NCBI RefSeq assembly: GCF_009720775.1
Contig: NZ_WNKW01000001.1
Coordinates: 558,001-622,000, forward strand
Direction of reading: 5' to 3'
DNA from: Pseudoduganella danionis
GTDB lineage: Bacteria; Pseudomonadota; Gammaproteobacteria; Burkholderiales; Burkholderiaceae_D
DNA: 64,000 bases
The notes below the pieces were generated by a model, which was given only the letters and a program-made list of their open reading frames with translations, was not told where the DNA came from and ran no database searches. The first letter of the stretch is position 1. Every line of letters starts with the position of its first letter. The position numbers were made by a program, and so were the translations under genes. Shown here in pieces: positions 27,926 to 37,646 of this stretch.

Positions 27926-29392
27926 CTACATCAGGATGACGTCGTACTGTTCCTGATGGTAGGCCGTCTCCACCTGTAACGAAATCTTCTTGCCGATGAA
28001 ATCACCGAGCATGGCCAGATGCTGCGATTCTTCTTCGAGGAACAGATCGACCACTTCCTGCGAAGCGAGGATGCGGAATTCGCGCGGGTTGAACTGCTTG
28101 GCTTCGCGCAGCAGTTCGCGCAGGATTTCATAGCAGATGGTGCGCGAAGTTTTGACCTGTCCCTTGCCGTTGCAGGCCGGGCAGGGTTCGCACAGGATGT
28201 GGGCCAGCGATTCGCGTGTACGCTTGCGCGTCATCTCCACCAGTCCCAGCGCCGAGAAGCCGGACACGGAGACTTTGGTGCGGTCGCGCGACAGGGTTTT
28301 CTTCAGCTCGAGCAGCACGGCGTTGCGGTGCTCGGTGTTTTCCATGTCGATGAAATCGAGGATGATGATGCCGCCCAGATTACGCAGCCTTAGCTGGCGC
28401 GCAATCGCATGCGCCGCTTCCAGATTGGTCTTGAAGATGGTGTCGGCAAAATTGCGTCCGCCCACGAAACCGCCCGTGTTGACGTCGATGGTGGTCATCG
28501 CTTCGGTCTGGTCGACGATCAGGTAGCCGCCCGATTTCAGATCGACGCGGCGCCCCAGTGCGCGCAGGATTTCTTCTTCCACGCCATACAGATCGAACAG
28601 CGGGCGCTCGCCCGTGTAGTGCTGCAGCCGTGGCAGTACGCTAGGCGTATAGGTCTTGCCGAATTCCTGCAGGTTTAGATAGTTCTCGCGCGAGTCCACC
28701 TGTATGGTGGCGGTTTCATCGTGCACGAAATCGCGCAGCACGCGCTGGGCCAGGCTCAGATCCTGATGCAGCAGCGTGGTGGCCGGTTTGGTGCGCGCGC
28801 CATGGCTGATCGCGCCCCAAGTCTTGCGCAGGTATTCAATGTCGGCAGCGATGTCGGAATCGCTGGCTTCTTCGGCCTGGGTGCGCACGATGTAGCCGCC
28901 TTTTTCATCTTCCGGCAGCAGGCTTTGCAGGCGTGCGCGCAGCGCCTCGCGGTCGGCTTCCTTTTCGATCTTCTGCGAGATGCCGATATGGCTATCCTGT
29001 GGCAGATACACCAGCATGCGGCCGGCAATCGAGATCTGGGTAGAAAGGCGCGCGCCCTTGGTGCCTATCGGGTCCTTGATCACCTGTACCGTCAGCACCT
29101 GACCGTCGAACAGAATTTTTTCTATCGGGGTCGGCGCAGCGTTCTGGCTGCCGTCGTGCGGACGGGCTTCCCAGATGTCGGCCACGTGCAGAAAGGCGGC
29201 GCGTTCCAGACCAATGTCGATGAAGGCAGACTGCATGCCCGGCAGTACCCGCACCACCTTGCCGGAGTAGACGTTACCGGCCAGGCCGCGCGTGAGCGTG
29301 CGTTCGATGTGCAGTTCCTGCACGGCGCCCTGCAGAATCAGGGCGACGCGGGTTTCCTGCGGGGTGATGTTGATCAGTATGTCTTCGTTCAT
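27926..29392 (-). CDS. rng: Ribonuclease G
   Basis: RNase E/G family endonuclease for 5' maturation of 16S rRNA and mRNA decay. MNEDILINITPQETRVALI leads into the S1 domain (NVYSGKVVRVLPGMQSAFIDIGLERAAFLHV). The catalytic core carries the metal-binding aspartates in TTIDVNTGGFVG and IIILDFIDM. The zinc-link Cys pair is in CEPCPAC. 488 residues, the normal RNase G length, without the RNase E C-terminal scaffold. Last gene of an eight-gene minus-strand string. Confidence 0.97.
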   Translation of the reverse strand: MNEDILINITPQETRVALILQGAVQELHIERTLTRGLAGNVYSGKVVRVLPGMQSAFIDIGLERAAFLHVADIWEARPHDGSQNAAPTPIEKILFDGQVLTVQVIKDPIGTKGARLSTQISIAGRMLVYLPQDSHIGISQKIEKEADREALRARLQSLLPEDEKGGYIVRTQAEEASDSDIAADIEYLRKTWGAISHGARTKPATTLLHQDLSLAQRVLRDFVHDETATIQVDSRENYLNLQEFGKTYTPSVLPRLQHYTGERPLFDLYGVEEEILRALGRRVDLKSGGYLIVDQTEAMTTIDVNTGGFVGGRNFADTIFKTNLEAAHAIARQLRLRNLGGIIILDFIDMENTEHRNAVLLELKKTLSRDRTKVSVSGFSALGLVEMTRKRTRESLAHILCEPCPACNGKGQVKTSRTICYEILRELLREAKQFNPREFRILASQEVVDLFLEEESQHLAMLGDFIGKKISLQVETAYHQEQYDVILM

Positions 29393-29441
29393 AGGTCTCC
29401 GGCTACTGCGTATGGTTATGAACGTCGATCATACACGCCGC

Positions 29442-30062
29442 TTACAGCAGCGGCAAACCGGCCTGCTTGAGTAGCTGGGCCGTTTCGTACAGGGGCAGGC
29501 CCATGATGCCGGAATGGCTGCCCGAGATATGTTCGATGAACTGGCCAGCCATGCCCTGGATGCCGTAGCCGCCGGCCTTGTCGAACGGTTCTTTGCTGTT
29601 GCAATAGGCCTGAATGGCTTCGGCCGACAGTTTGCAGAAGCGTACCTCGGACACCTGCGTGAACTGGCCCTGGAACGCGTCCGAGCACAGCGCCACCGAA
29701 GTCAGTACTTGATGGCTGCGGCCCGACAGCAGTTCCAGCATGCCGCGTGCTTCCGTCACGCTGCCCGGCTTGCCGAGGATGCGGCCATCGATGGTGACCG
29801 TGGTATCCACCCCCATCACCAGCCGCTCCGGCATATTGCGCAGCTTGACCATGCGGTGGGCAAAATGGGCTTTTTCATGCGCCACGCGCGCCACATATAC
29901 TTCCGGGGTTTCGCCGCGCAGTACTTCTTCCGTCACGTCCATGCCGCGCCGGCCGTCGCTACGCAGTTGCAGCAGCTCGAACTCCACGCCGATCTGGCGC
30001 AACAGTTCACGACGACGCGGGCTTTTGGAGGCAAGATAGATCATGTTTTCGGCTGACTGCAT
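29442..30062 (-). CDS. maf: Maf-family nucleoside triphosphate pyrophosphatase (YhdE type)
   Basis: House-cleaning pyrophosphatase that hydrolyses dTTP/UTP or modified nucleotides to monophosphates. The signature IYLASKSPRRRELLRQIGV is at the N-terminus, with the conserved VMGVDTTV and DKAGGYGIQG blocks. The ATG at 30062 (MQSAENMIYL) starts nine bases beyond the end of rlmH; an inner ATG at 30044 is possible. About 206 residues. Sub-specificity is by similarity only. Confidence 0.93.
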   Translation of the reverse strand: MQSAENMIYLASKSPRRRELLRQIGVEFELLQLRSDGRRGMDVTEEVLRGETPEVYVARVAHEKAHFAHRMVKLRNMPERLVMGVDTTVTIDGRILGKPGSVTEARGMLELLSGRSHQVLTSVALCSDAFQGQFTQVSEVRFCKLSAEAIQAYCNSKEPFDKAGGYGIQGMAGQFIEHISGSHSGIMGLPLYETAQLLKQAGLPLL

Positions 30063-30070
30063 GGCGGACC

Positions 30071-30541
30071 TCAGACTCGGTGGTAGGGATGGTTTTGGGT
30101 GATCGTCCACGCGCGGTAGAGCTGCTCGGCCAGCATCACCCGCACCATGCCGTGCGGCAGGGTCATGCTGGAGATGCGGATCAGGCCCTCGGCGCGGGCT
30201 TTTAATGCAGGATCGAGACCGTCGGCGCCGCCGATCAGGAAGGCCGTGTCACGGCCATCCTGCTGCCACGCTTCGAGCTGCTGCGACAGGCCGAGCGACG
30301 TCAGATCCTTGCCGCGTTCGTCGAGCGCGATGATGCGCACCGACTTGGGCAGGGCTGCTTCGATGCGCTCGCGTTCGAGCGCCATCGCGGTGGCGGCAGT
30401 CTTGCTACCGGAACGTTCGACCGGCTTGATTTCCTTCAGCACGATCTTGAGTTCCGGCGGCATGCGCTTGACGTATTCGGCGTAGCCAGTCTCTATCCAG
30501 GCCGGCATTTTATGGCCGACCGCAGCGATGATGAGCTGCAT
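30071..30541 (-). CDS. rlmH: 23S rRNA (pseudouridine1915-N3)-methyltransferase
   Basis: SPOUT methyltransferase of 156 residues, the exact family length. [23 protein letters not shown] is at the N-terminus and [11 protein letters not shown] and [20 protein letters not shown] at the C-terminus form the SAM knot and RNA site; it ends in the typical YHRV. Starts six bases after rsfS in a rsfS-rlmH pair common in bacteria. Confidence 0.97.
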   Translation of the reverse strand: MQLIIAAVGHKMPAWIETGYAEYVKRMPPELKIVLKEIKPVERSGSKTAATAMALERERIEAALPKSVRIIALDERGKDLTSLGLSQQLEAWQQDGRDTAFLIGGADGLDPALKARAEGLIRISSMTLPHGMVRVMLAEQLYRAWTITQNHPYHRV

Positions 30542-30547
30542 CTAGAC

Positions 30548-31234
30548 TTACTCGGCAGCTTTCTTGATACGCTTGATGACGGTTTTCACCGGTGCTTCTT
30601 CCGCCTTAGGCTTGGCGGGCTTGCGCTTAGGCGGCTGGGCTTTCAGTGCAGCGGCAGCAGCGATCGCGGTTTTGGTTTTGCCAACCTTGACGGTTTTGCC
30701 AGTTGGGACAGCAGCTTCTTTCTTGACGGCGGTCTTCTTCTCGGCGGCCGGTTTGGCAGCAGCGGCTTTGCGCGCCGGGGCTTTCTTCTCGATGACCGGG
30801 CTCGCATCCACGGCTTTTTTGCCGGCGGCCAGGTGGGTGCTGACCTTCTTAGGCGCTGCAGCAGCTTCGCCTTCCTTGGTCGACTTGCGCTTGGCGGCGC
30901 CCAGTTTGACCGGCTTGTCGCCCCAGATTTCTTCCAGACGGTAGTAGGCGCGGATTGGTGCCTGCATGATGTGGACGATCATATCGCCCAGATCGACCAG
31001 TACCCATTCACCCGTGTCTTCACCTTCCATGCCGTAGACGTCGCCGCCGGCTTCCTTGACCTTGTCGCGCACCGAGGCGGCCAGCGCCTTGGTCTGGCGG
31101 TTCGAGGTACCGGATGCGATAGCGATGCGGTCGAACAGGCTGGTGAGGTGGGTGGTATCGAACAGGACGATATCTTGGCCTTTGACGTCTTCCAGAGCGT
31201 CAACGACGAGGGTTTGCAGTTTTTTGATGTCCAT
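30548..31234 (-). CDS. rsfS: Ribosomal silencing factor RsfS with long basic tail
   Basis: Binds ribosomal protein uL14 and blocks subunit joining in starvation. The RsfS domain occupies residues 1-112: DIVLFDTTHLTSLFDRIAIASGTSNRQ, then GEWVLVDLGDMIVHIM and RAYYRLEEIWGD. The remaining ~115 residues are a Lys/Ala/Pro-rich tail (AAAKPAAEKKTAVKKEA-like), roughly doubling the usual length. Such histone-like tails suggest RNA or DNA contact, but this is inference. Its ATG overlaps the nadD stop (TAATG). Confidence 0.95.
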   Translation of the reverse strand: MDIKKLQTLVVDALEDVKGQDIVLFDTTHLTSLFDRIAIASGTSNRQTKALAASVRDKVKEAGGDVYGMEGEDTGEWVLVDLGDMIVHIMQAPIRAYYRLEEIWGDKPVKLGAAKRKSTKEGEAAAAPKKVSTHLAAGKKAVDASPVIEKKAPARKAAAAKPAAEKKTAVKKEAAVPTGKTVKVGKTKTAIAAAAALKAQPPKRKPAKPKAEEAPVKTVIKRIKKAAE

Positions 31235-31893
31235 TAGCTTTTGTATAGATGGTGTTGTTCAATATAGTCTAGCACTAGCGGCGGGATAAGCGAGTTTGCC
31301 GCTTCCCCCCGTTGTAATGCCGCACGTAGTCCGGTGGCAGAGATATCCACCGCGAGGTCCTGTGCCAGATAAGTCAGACCGTGCGGCGTGTTACGGATTT
31401 GTTCCGGTGTTCCCAGCCGACTGGAAAACACCTCGGCCACGGCTGGCGGCAGGCCAGCGGTGGCAATGTCATAGCCGGGGCGGCTCGCTACGCAGATGTG
31501 GGCGTAGTCGAACAGCACGCGCCATTCGCGCCAGCTATCGAGTTTTTGCAACTGGTCGACGCCCATGATGAAGCTGATGGAAGCGTCCGGCCCCTGTTCG
31601 CTGCGCACCTGCCGCAGCGTATCAATTGTGTAGGTGGGCTGCCCCTGCGCGGCCCGTTCGATTTCCTGCGGGTCGATCACCACGTGGGCGGCCGCGCCGG
31701 CAAACGCCAGCGCCGTCATTTCTGCCCGTTGCAGCGGGCTGGCCTGCAGGCCGGATTTCTGCCATGGCGCGCCGGCCGGGATGATGCGTAACTGGTCAGC
31801 CTGCAGCAAGTGCGCGAAATACTGTCCCAGCGCTACATGACCGTTATGCACCGGATCGTAGCTGCCTCCCAGCAGTGCGATTCGGCGGGCCAT
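31234..31893 (-). CDS. nadD: Nicotinate-nucleotide adenylyltransferase
   Basis: Transfers AMP to nicotinate mononucleotide in NAD synthesis. RIALLGGSYDPVHNGHVALG holds the GxFxPxHxGH nucleotidyltransferase motif and SFIMGVDQLQKLDSW the second block; the C-terminus has the ISATGLR site. I set the start at 31893 (MARRIALL), two bases after hemF ends; the longer frame overlaps hemF. About 219 residues, normal length. Confidence 0.95.
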   Translation of the reverse strand: MARRIALLGGSYDPVHNGHVALGQYFAHLLQADQLRIIPAGAPWQKSGLQASPLQRAEMTALAFAGAAAHVVIDPQEIERAAQGQPTYTIDTLRQVRSEQGPDASISFIMGVDQLQKLDSWREWRVLFDYAHICVASRPGYDIATAGLPPAVAEVFSSRLGTPEQIRNTPHGLTYLAQDLAVDISATGLRAALQRGEAANSLIPPLVLDYIEQHHLYKS

Positions 31894-31895
31894 CG

Positions 31896-32810
31896 TCACG
31901 CAGCGAGCCAGTCGCGGTGGGGCAGGAAGTCGGTGTACAGCGCCGCTTCCGGCGAGCCGGCTTCGGGTTCCCAGCGATAGCGCCATTTGACGATAGGCGG
32001 CATCGACATCAGGATGGCTTCCGTGCGGCCGCCCGACTGCAGGCCGAACAGCGTGCCGCGGTCGAACACCAGATTGAATTCGACATAACGGCCGCGTCGA
32101 TACGCCTGGAAGTCGCGTTCGCGCTCGCCATACGGCGTATCCTTGCGGCGTTCCAGTATCGGCTGATAGGCCGCGAGGAAGGCGTCGCCCACGCTGCGCA
32201 TCATGGCGAAACTGGCGTCGAAACCGCCTTCGTTGTAATCATCGAAGAACACGCCGCCTACGCCGCGTGCTTCCTGCCGGTGTTTCAGGTAAAAATATTC
32301 GTCGCACCATTTTTTAAAGCGTGGATGCAAATCCGCGCCATGTGGTGCCAGCGCGTCCGCACAAGTGCGGTGGAAGTGCCTGGCGTCGTCCAGATTGCCG
32401 TAGTACGGCGTCAGGTCCATGCCGCCACCGAACCACCACACCGGCTCGCCCGCTGCATTGGTGGTGGTGAAAAAGCGTACATTCATGTGCACCGTCGGTG
32501 CATACGGATTACGTGGATGCAGTACCAGTGAAACGCCCATGGCCTGCCATGGTTTGCCGCCCAGATCGGGGCGCGATGCTGCTGCCGAAGGAGGCAGTTT
32601 GGCGCCGGCCACGTGAGAGAAATTTACCCCGCCGCGCTCGATTACATTGCCTTCTTCAACCAGACGGGAAATCCCGCCGCCGCCTTCCGGCCGTTCCCAC
32701 GCATCGCGCAGGAAGGGCTTGCCATCCACCGTCTCCAGTGCCTGAACGATGCGGTTTTGCAGCTCGAGCAGATAAGCCTTGACGGCTTCAGGGTTAGGGG
32801 AGGTGGGCAT
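31896..32810 (-). CDS. hemF: Oxygen-dependent coproporphyrinogen III oxidase
   Basis: Converts coproporphyrinogen III to protoporphyrinogen IX in heme synthesis. Diagnostic segments: [56 protein letters not shown] and [25 protein letters not shown]. Start at the ATG at 32810 ([10 protein letters not shown]); an upstream TTG adds four residues. About 304 residues. Oxygen dependence fits an aerobic lifestyle. Confidence 0.97.
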   Translation of the reverse strand: MPTSPNPEAVKAYLLELQNRIVQALETVDGKPFLRDAWERPEGGGGISRLVEEGNVIERGGVNFSHVAGAKLPPSAAASRPDLGGKPWQAMGVSLVLHPRNPYAPTVHMNVRFFTTTNAAGEPVWWFGGGMDLTPYYGNLDDARHFHRTCADALAPHGADLHPRFKKWCDEYFYLKHRQEARGVGGVFFDDYNEGGFDASFAMMRSVGDAFLAAYQPILERRKDTPYGERERDFQAYRRGRYVEFNLVFDRGTLFGLQSGGRTEAILMSMPPIVKWRYRWEPEAGSPEAALYTDFLPHRDWLAA

Positions 32811-32914
32811 AAAGCGGCGCAATTAAAAAAAGTGAGGGTGGATTGTACCCTGTTGCGCGTTTTTGTGATACCCACCTGCCTATAGCAGAACTAAGTAGAG
32901 CTTAGTGCGAGAAC

Positions 32915-34183
32915 TTAGTGCTTGAGACCGCGCCAGCCGATGTCGCGACGGCACTGCATGCCTTCGAAGCTGATCTGGTCGACCACTTCGTAAGCCTGCT
33001 TCTGCGCCATTTTGATGCTGTCGCCGAGACCGACCACGCACAGCACGCGGCCACCGCTGACCTGCAATTGGCCGGCGTTCTCCACCGTGCCAGCGTGGAA
33101 GGTGACGGTCTCCGAAGTTTCGGCCGGAATGCCGTCGATCACAGCGCCTTTCAGCGGCGTGTCCGGGTAGCCGGCCGCTGCCAGTACCACGCCGACGGCC
33201 GTGCGGCGGTCCCATTCCAGTTCCACCTGATCGAGCGTGCCGTTGACGGCATGTTCCATCACCGTGACCAGATCGGTTTTCAGGCGCGACATGATGGGCT
33301 GGGTTTCAGGATCGCCCATGCGGCAGTTGAATTCCAGCGTACGCGGGTTGCCGGCTGCATCGATCATCAGACCGGCATACAGGAAGCCGGTGAACACGAT
33401 GCCATCCTTGGCCATACCGGCGATGGTAGGGTTGATGATCTCGCGCATCACGCGTGCATGCATGGCTGGCGTGACGATAGGTGCAGGCGAGTATGCGCCC
33501 ATACCGCCCGTGTTGGGGCCTTCGTCATTGTCCTTCAGGCGTTTGTGGTCCTGGCTGGTGGCCAGTGGCAGCACGTTTTTGCCATCACACATGACGATGA
33601 AGCTGGCTTCTTCGCCGGCCAGGAATTCTTCGATCACGATGCGCGCACCGGCATCGCCGAAGCGGTTATCGGCCAGCATATCGTCCACTGCGCGGTGGGC
33701 TTCTTCCAGCGTCAGTGCGACCACTACGCCTTTACCGGCAGCCAGACCGTCGGCCTTGATGACGATAGGCGCGCCGTTGGCGTCGATGTAGGCGTGCGCC
33801 TGAGTCACATCGGAGAAAGTCTGGTAGCGGGCCGTAGGAATGCCGTGACGCTGCATGAAGGCTTTGGCGAAGTCTTTCGACGACTCCAGCTGGGCTGCTT
33901 CTTTCGACGGGCCGAAGATTTTCAGGCCGCGTGCGCGGAACAGGTTGACGATGCCGCCAGCGAGCGGGGTTTCCGGACCGACCACGGTCAGGCCGATGTT
34001 TTCCTGTTCGACGAAGTTTGCCAGTTCGTGCAGGTCGGTGATGTTGACGTTGACCAGACGCGCATCGCGTGCAGTACCGCCATTGCCGGGAGCAACGTAG
34101 ACCATCTGGATGCGCTCGGATTGCGCGAGTTTCCAGGCCAGTGCGTGTTCACGGCCACCAGAGCCGACTACCAAAATTTTCAT
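32915..34183 (-). CDS. purD: Phosphoribosylamine-glycine ligase (GARS)
   Basis: ATP-grasp enzyme of purine synthesis joining glycine to phosphoribosylamine. It begins MKILVVGSGGREHALAWKL; ATP-grasp loop APIVIKADGLAAGKGVVVA and family block TGFLYAGLMIDAAGNPRTLEFNCRMGDPETQ. 422 residues, standard. Six bases downstream of yebC. Confidence 0.97.
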   Translation of the reverse strand: MKILVVGSGGREHALAWKLAQSERIQMVYVAPGNGGTARDARLVNVNITDLHELANFVEQENIGLTVVGPETPLAGGIVNLFRARGLKIFGPSKEAAQLESSKDFAKAFMQRHGIPTARYQTFSDVTQAHAYIDANGAPIVIKADGLAAGKGVVVALTLEEAHRAVDDMLADNRFGDAGARIVIEEFLAGEEASFIVMCDGKNVLPLATSQDHKRLKDNDEGPNTGGMGAYSPAPIVTPAMHARVMREIINPTIAGMAKDGIVFTGFLYAGLMIDAAGNPRTLEFNCRMGDPETQPIMSRLKTDLVTVMEHAVNGTLDQVELEWDRRTAVGVVLAAAGYPDTPLKGAVIDGIPAETSETVTFHAGTVENAGQLQVSGGRVLCVVGLGDSIKMAQKQAYEVVDQISFEGMQCRRDIGWRGLKH

Positions 34184-34189
34184 ATGTCC

Positions 34190-34915
34190 TCAGTCTTCGA
34201 TCAGCGTGTTGGAATAGACTTCCTGTACATCGTCCAGCGCTTCGAGCGCATCGAGCAGCTTCTGCATCTTGACGGCGTTATCGCCACTGAACACGGTTTC
34301 CGTGGCGGGCTTCATGATGATCTCGGCCACTTCAGCCTTGAAGCCGGCCGCTTCCAGCGCGTCTTTCACCGCAGCGAAATCGTGCGGGCCGCACAGCACT
34401 TCGAAACCGCCTTCTTCGTCGGCGATCACGTCTTCGGCGCCCGCTTCGAGCGCCACTTCCATCAGCGCGTCTTCATTGGTGCCCGGCGCGAACAGGAACT
34501 GGCCGCAGTGTTTGAACATGAAGGCCACCGAGCCTTCGTTGCCCATGTTGCCGCCGTTTTTGTTGAAGGCATTGCGCACTTCGGCCACGGTACGTACGCG
34601 GTTATCGGTCATGCAGTCGACGATCACGGCGGCGCCGCCGATGCCATAGCCTTCGTAGCGTACTTCTTCGTAGTTGGCGCCATCGTCGCCACCGGTGCCG
34701 CGGTTGATCGCGCGCTGCACGTTATCCTTCGGCATATTCGCATCGGCAGCCTTGTCCACGGCCAGACGCAGGCGCGGGTTGGTCTGCACGTCGCCACCGC
34801 CCATGCGGGCAGCAACGGTAATTTCCTTGATCAGACGGGTCCAGATCTTGCCACGCTTTGCGTCAGTGGCAGCCTTTTTGTGTTTGATATTGGCCCATTT
34901 GCTATGTCCAGCCAT
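34190..34915 (-). CDS. yebC: YebC/PmpR-family regulator
   Basis: YebC-family protein, described in some species as a transcriptional regulator and more recently tied to translation of difficult proline motifs. It starts [23 protein letters not shown] at the ATG at 34915 with GGAAG upstream; the frame is open further to 34981. The [20 protein letters not shown] block is diagnostic. 241 residues. First gene of the minus-strand string; a TAGAAT -10-like element lies on the minus strand at 34963-34968. Confidence 0.95.
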   Translation of the reverse strand: MAGHSKWANIKHKKAATDAKRGKIWTRLIKEITVAARMGGGDVQTNPRLRLAVDKAADANMPKDNVQRAINRGTGGDDGANYEEVRYEGYGIGGAAVIVDCMTDNRVRTVAEVRNAFNKNGGNMGNEGSVAFMFKHCGQFLFAPGTNEDALMEVALEAGAEDVIADEEGGFEVLCGPHDFAAVKDALEAAGFKAEVAEIIMKPATETVFSGDNAVKMQKLLDALEALDDVQEVYSNTLIED

Positions 34916-35118
34916 GTTTGCTCTTCCTTCGGCGGTGTCAGTTGGTGTTCGGTGAGGGCGATATTCTAGCATAGGCCGCATGGCGGCCGACGCTAGCGCC
35001 GCCCGCCGGTAACCGGAAGTCGGCTTAGAGGGATACCTCCATTTTATGTAGCACGAGCGTCATTTTCCGCTGATAACATTTTCTTTCTTATAACCAAAAT
35101 AAATCTAGGAGAGAGTCT

Positions 35119-37638
35119 ATGGATAGGCGGCAATTTATCAAGTTCGGCAGCTTCATCACGGCATCCGTGGCGACCGGCGCAGGACTGACGGCTTGCGGTG
35201 GCAGCAGCAGTGCAGGCCCGGCAGCCACGGCTAGCGGGGCATGGAAATTCCCCCAGAGCGTAGCTTCGGGTGATCCGCACAGTGATAGCATCATTCTGTG
35301 GACGCGCGCCGTACCGGCTACGGCCGATGATGTGGCTGTGCTGACGGGCGTGGCCGATAGCAGCATCCGCGTGATTTTGACGGCGGCCGACAACAGCGCC
35401 GCCATGGGCAGCAACAAAGCCCTGAGCGGACAGCTGGTGGCCGATGCCACCGTGCCTTTGCAGTCGCAATTTGACAACACCGTGCGCCACAAGGTCACCG
35501 GCTTGACGCCGAACACTTTGTACTACTATCAGTTCATCGCCGGCGACACGCGTTCCAACGTAGGCCGCTTCAAGACGGCACCGGCCGCCGAGGCCGACGT
35601 GGCCCAGCTACAGTTCGCCTACATGACCTGTCAGGACTGGAGCATCAACCACTGGGGCGCGATGAGCAGCATCGCAGCCGAGAACCTCGATTTCATCGTC
35701 CATCTGGGCGACTACATCTACGAGACGGTGGGTGAAGATTTCCAGCTGGGCGGCGTGGAAAGCCGCCACGACAAGCTCAAGCTGCCCGATGGCGCCTACA
35801 AGAACGGCAGCAGCGGCGCGCAGTATGCGAATACGCTGGCCGACTACCGCTATCTGTACAAGAAATACCGCACCGATGCGCGCCTGCAGGCGCTGCACGA
35901 GCGCTTCGCCTTCATCGCCATCTGGGATGACCACGAATTCAGCGACGATGCATGGCAGGATGCCCAGACCTATGACGGCAGCTTCAATCAGGCCGACGGT
36001 TCCGACCTGCACCAGACCAGCCGCCGCCGCAGCGCTAGTCAGGCATGGTTCGAATTCATGCCGGCCGATGTGGTGCTCGATACAGCCGCTGCCGGCTTCC
36101 AGAACATCAAGATTTACCGCGATTTCCAGTTCGGCAAACTGATGCAGCTGGTGATGACAGATGAGCGTCTGTACCGTGCCGACCACGTGATCCCCGAATC
36201 GGCCATCAATCCGGCCACGGGCAAGCCGCTGGGACGTCTGGGCGCGCGCTATCTGGTGCAGCAGGATGTATTCAACACGGTGGAAGCGCAGAAGATGGGC
36301 GGCGCCACGGCCATCGGGCTGGAGCCGCTGGCCACCGTGTCCATGCTGGGCACGACCCAGCGCCAGTGGTGGATGGACAAGATGAAATCGGCCAGCAGCA
36401 CGTGGAAGCTGTGGGGCAATGAAGTCTCGCTGCTGCGCATGGGCTTGAACGGTACGGATGCCGTGGCCACGCTGCTGGCACTGAATTCCATCGCCACGCT
36501 GGCCGGTTCGATCAGCAGCACGGCCACGGCCACGGCTGGTAACTTCCCGTTGGCCGCTGCCATCGTGGCGGCCGCTACGGCGGGTGCCACGCCAGCACTG
36601 GCCCAGCAGGGTGCAGGCGCGATCATGGCAGCTTACGCGGTACCGGGCAGCAGCACTGAAGCGCGCGTGGCGGCCGGCATGAAAGCGGGACTGACGGCAG
36701 CGCAGGCCGGCATCGCTGTGGCGACTTATACGGCAGTGTATCTGGCAGGCAGCGGCGTGGTGGCGGCAACGCCGGCAGCGCTGGTAGGCGCTGGCGCGCA
36801 GACCATCGCGTTCGGCTACATCAAGCCCGATGTACAGGCTAACAAGGCCGCTTCCGTGTTCGTGCAGGCAGCAGGCAAGCAGGCTGCGCTGGCGCCATTC
36901 TTCGCGCGCTTCCTGCTCAACTGCGACCAGTGGGATGGCTACAATTCGGAGCGCAAGGCGCTGATGGCTCACCTGAAAAGCAATAGCGTGAGCAATGTGG
37001 TAGCGCTGACGGGCGACATCCACGCGTTCTTCGCCGGTAGCGTCAGCGACGACTACGATGCTGCAGGCGGCGGCACGCCGGTGATGACAGATCTGGTCAC
37101 GGCCGGTATCAGCTCGGACTCCTTCTTCGTGTATCTGCGCGATGCAGCCACTACGCTGGGCGATATCGCGGCACTGGTCACCTATCCGCTGGCAGTGCCA
37201 GTAACGGGGCTGGGCACGCTAAACCTGAGCTTCAACCTGCTCGACTACACCATGGGCAAGGCAGCGCCGACCGTGGCCAGCCTGCTGGAGCAGACCCGCG
37301 TGCAGGTACGCGGCGCGCTGGGTGCCAAAGGCTTGCCGGAAGCGCAGCTCGATGCGACCACCAGCGCCGTGCTAGCCGGCCTGCAGGCCAATAGCGACTT
37401 CAGTACCAGTTTGCTGGCGCTGGCGCAGCAACTGGCTGGTCTGGGCAACAACCCGTGGCTCAAGCATGTGAACACCGATGCGCAGGGCTATACGCTGGTA
37501 ACGCTCACGCCGGGCAAGCTGGTGGCCCAGTTCAAGCAGGTGAATAAGTTGGTAGGTGGCAGCGCACCAGCCAATGTAGTCGCACGCATCACCACCGCTA
37601 CCGTCAACGCCGGCAGCGCAGCAGTGAGCATCAGCTAA
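35119..37638 (+). CDS. PhoD-family alkaline phosphatase/phosphodiesterase with large Ala-rich insert
   Basis: Exported metallophosphoesterase. The N-terminus MDRRQFIKFGSFI is a Tat signal; TACGGSS contains a lipobox-like Cys, so it may be lipid-linked. Metal-site blocks: WKFPQSVASGDPHSDSIILWTR, FIVHLGDYIYE, FAFIAIWDDHEFSDD and VVALTGDIHAFFAG, with a Tyr/Asp pattern as in PhoD. At 839 residues it is about 300 longer than Bacillus PhoD: residues ~448-574 are an Ala/Gly/Thr-rich insert between the WKLWGNEVSLLRM and QWDGYNSERKALM blocks, and the C-terminus is extended. GGAGAG precedes the ATG. No convincing Pho box was found. Confidence 0.9.
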   Translation: MDRRQFIKFGSFITASVATGAGLTACGGSSSAGPAATASGAWKFPQSVASGDPHSDSIILWTRAVPATADDVAVLTGVADSSIRVILTAADNSAAMGSNKALSGQLVADATVPLQSQFDNTVRHKVTGLTPNTLYYYQFIAGDTRSNVGRFKTAPAAEADVAQLQFAYMTCQDWSINHWGAMSSIAAENLDFIVHLGDYIYETVGEDFQLGGVESRHDKLKLPDGAYKNGSSGAQYANTLADYRYLYKKYRTDARLQALHERFAFIAIWDDHEFSDDAWQDAQTYDGSFNQADGSDLHQTSRRRSASQAWFEFMPADVVLDTAAAGFQNIKIYRDFQFGKLMQLVMTDERLYRADHVIPESAINPATGKPLGRLGARYLVQQDVFNTVEAQKMGGATAIGLEPLATVSMLGTTQRQWWMDKMKSASSTWKLWGNEVSLLRMGLNGTDAVATLLALNSIATLAGSISSTATATAGNFPLAAAIVAAATAGATPALAQQGAGAIMAAYAVPGSSTEARVAAGMKAGLTAAQAGIAVATYTAVYLAGSGVVAATPAALVGAGAQTIAFGYIKPDVQANKAASVFVQAAGKQAALAPFFARFLLNCDQWDGYNSERKALMAHLKSNSVSNVVALTGDIHAFFAGSVSDDYDAAGGGTPVMTDLVTAGISSDSFFVYLRDAATTLGDIAALVTYPLAVPVTGLGTLNLSFNLLDYTMGKAAPTVASLLEQTRVQVRGALGAKGLPEAQLDATTSAVLAGLQANSDFSTSLLALAQQLAGLGNNPWLKHVNTDAQGYTLVTLTPGKLVAQFKQVNKLVGGSAPANVVARITTATVNAGSAAVSIS

Positions 37639-37646
37639 CTCCAGCG

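Noticed and set aside
32918..34969. Plus-strand frame of 683 codons opposite purD and yebC
   Set aside because: It covers two conserved minus-strand genes, has no start context and a composition typical of antisense frames.
35060..35090. Pho box upstream of the PhoD-like gene
   Set aside because: GCGTCAT followed by a poor second half; too far from the CTGTCAT tandem consensus to support PhoB control.
35608..37023. Minus-strand frame of 471 codons opposite the PhoD-like gene
   Set aside because: Antisense shadow; the plus strand holds the phosphatase metal-binding blocks.
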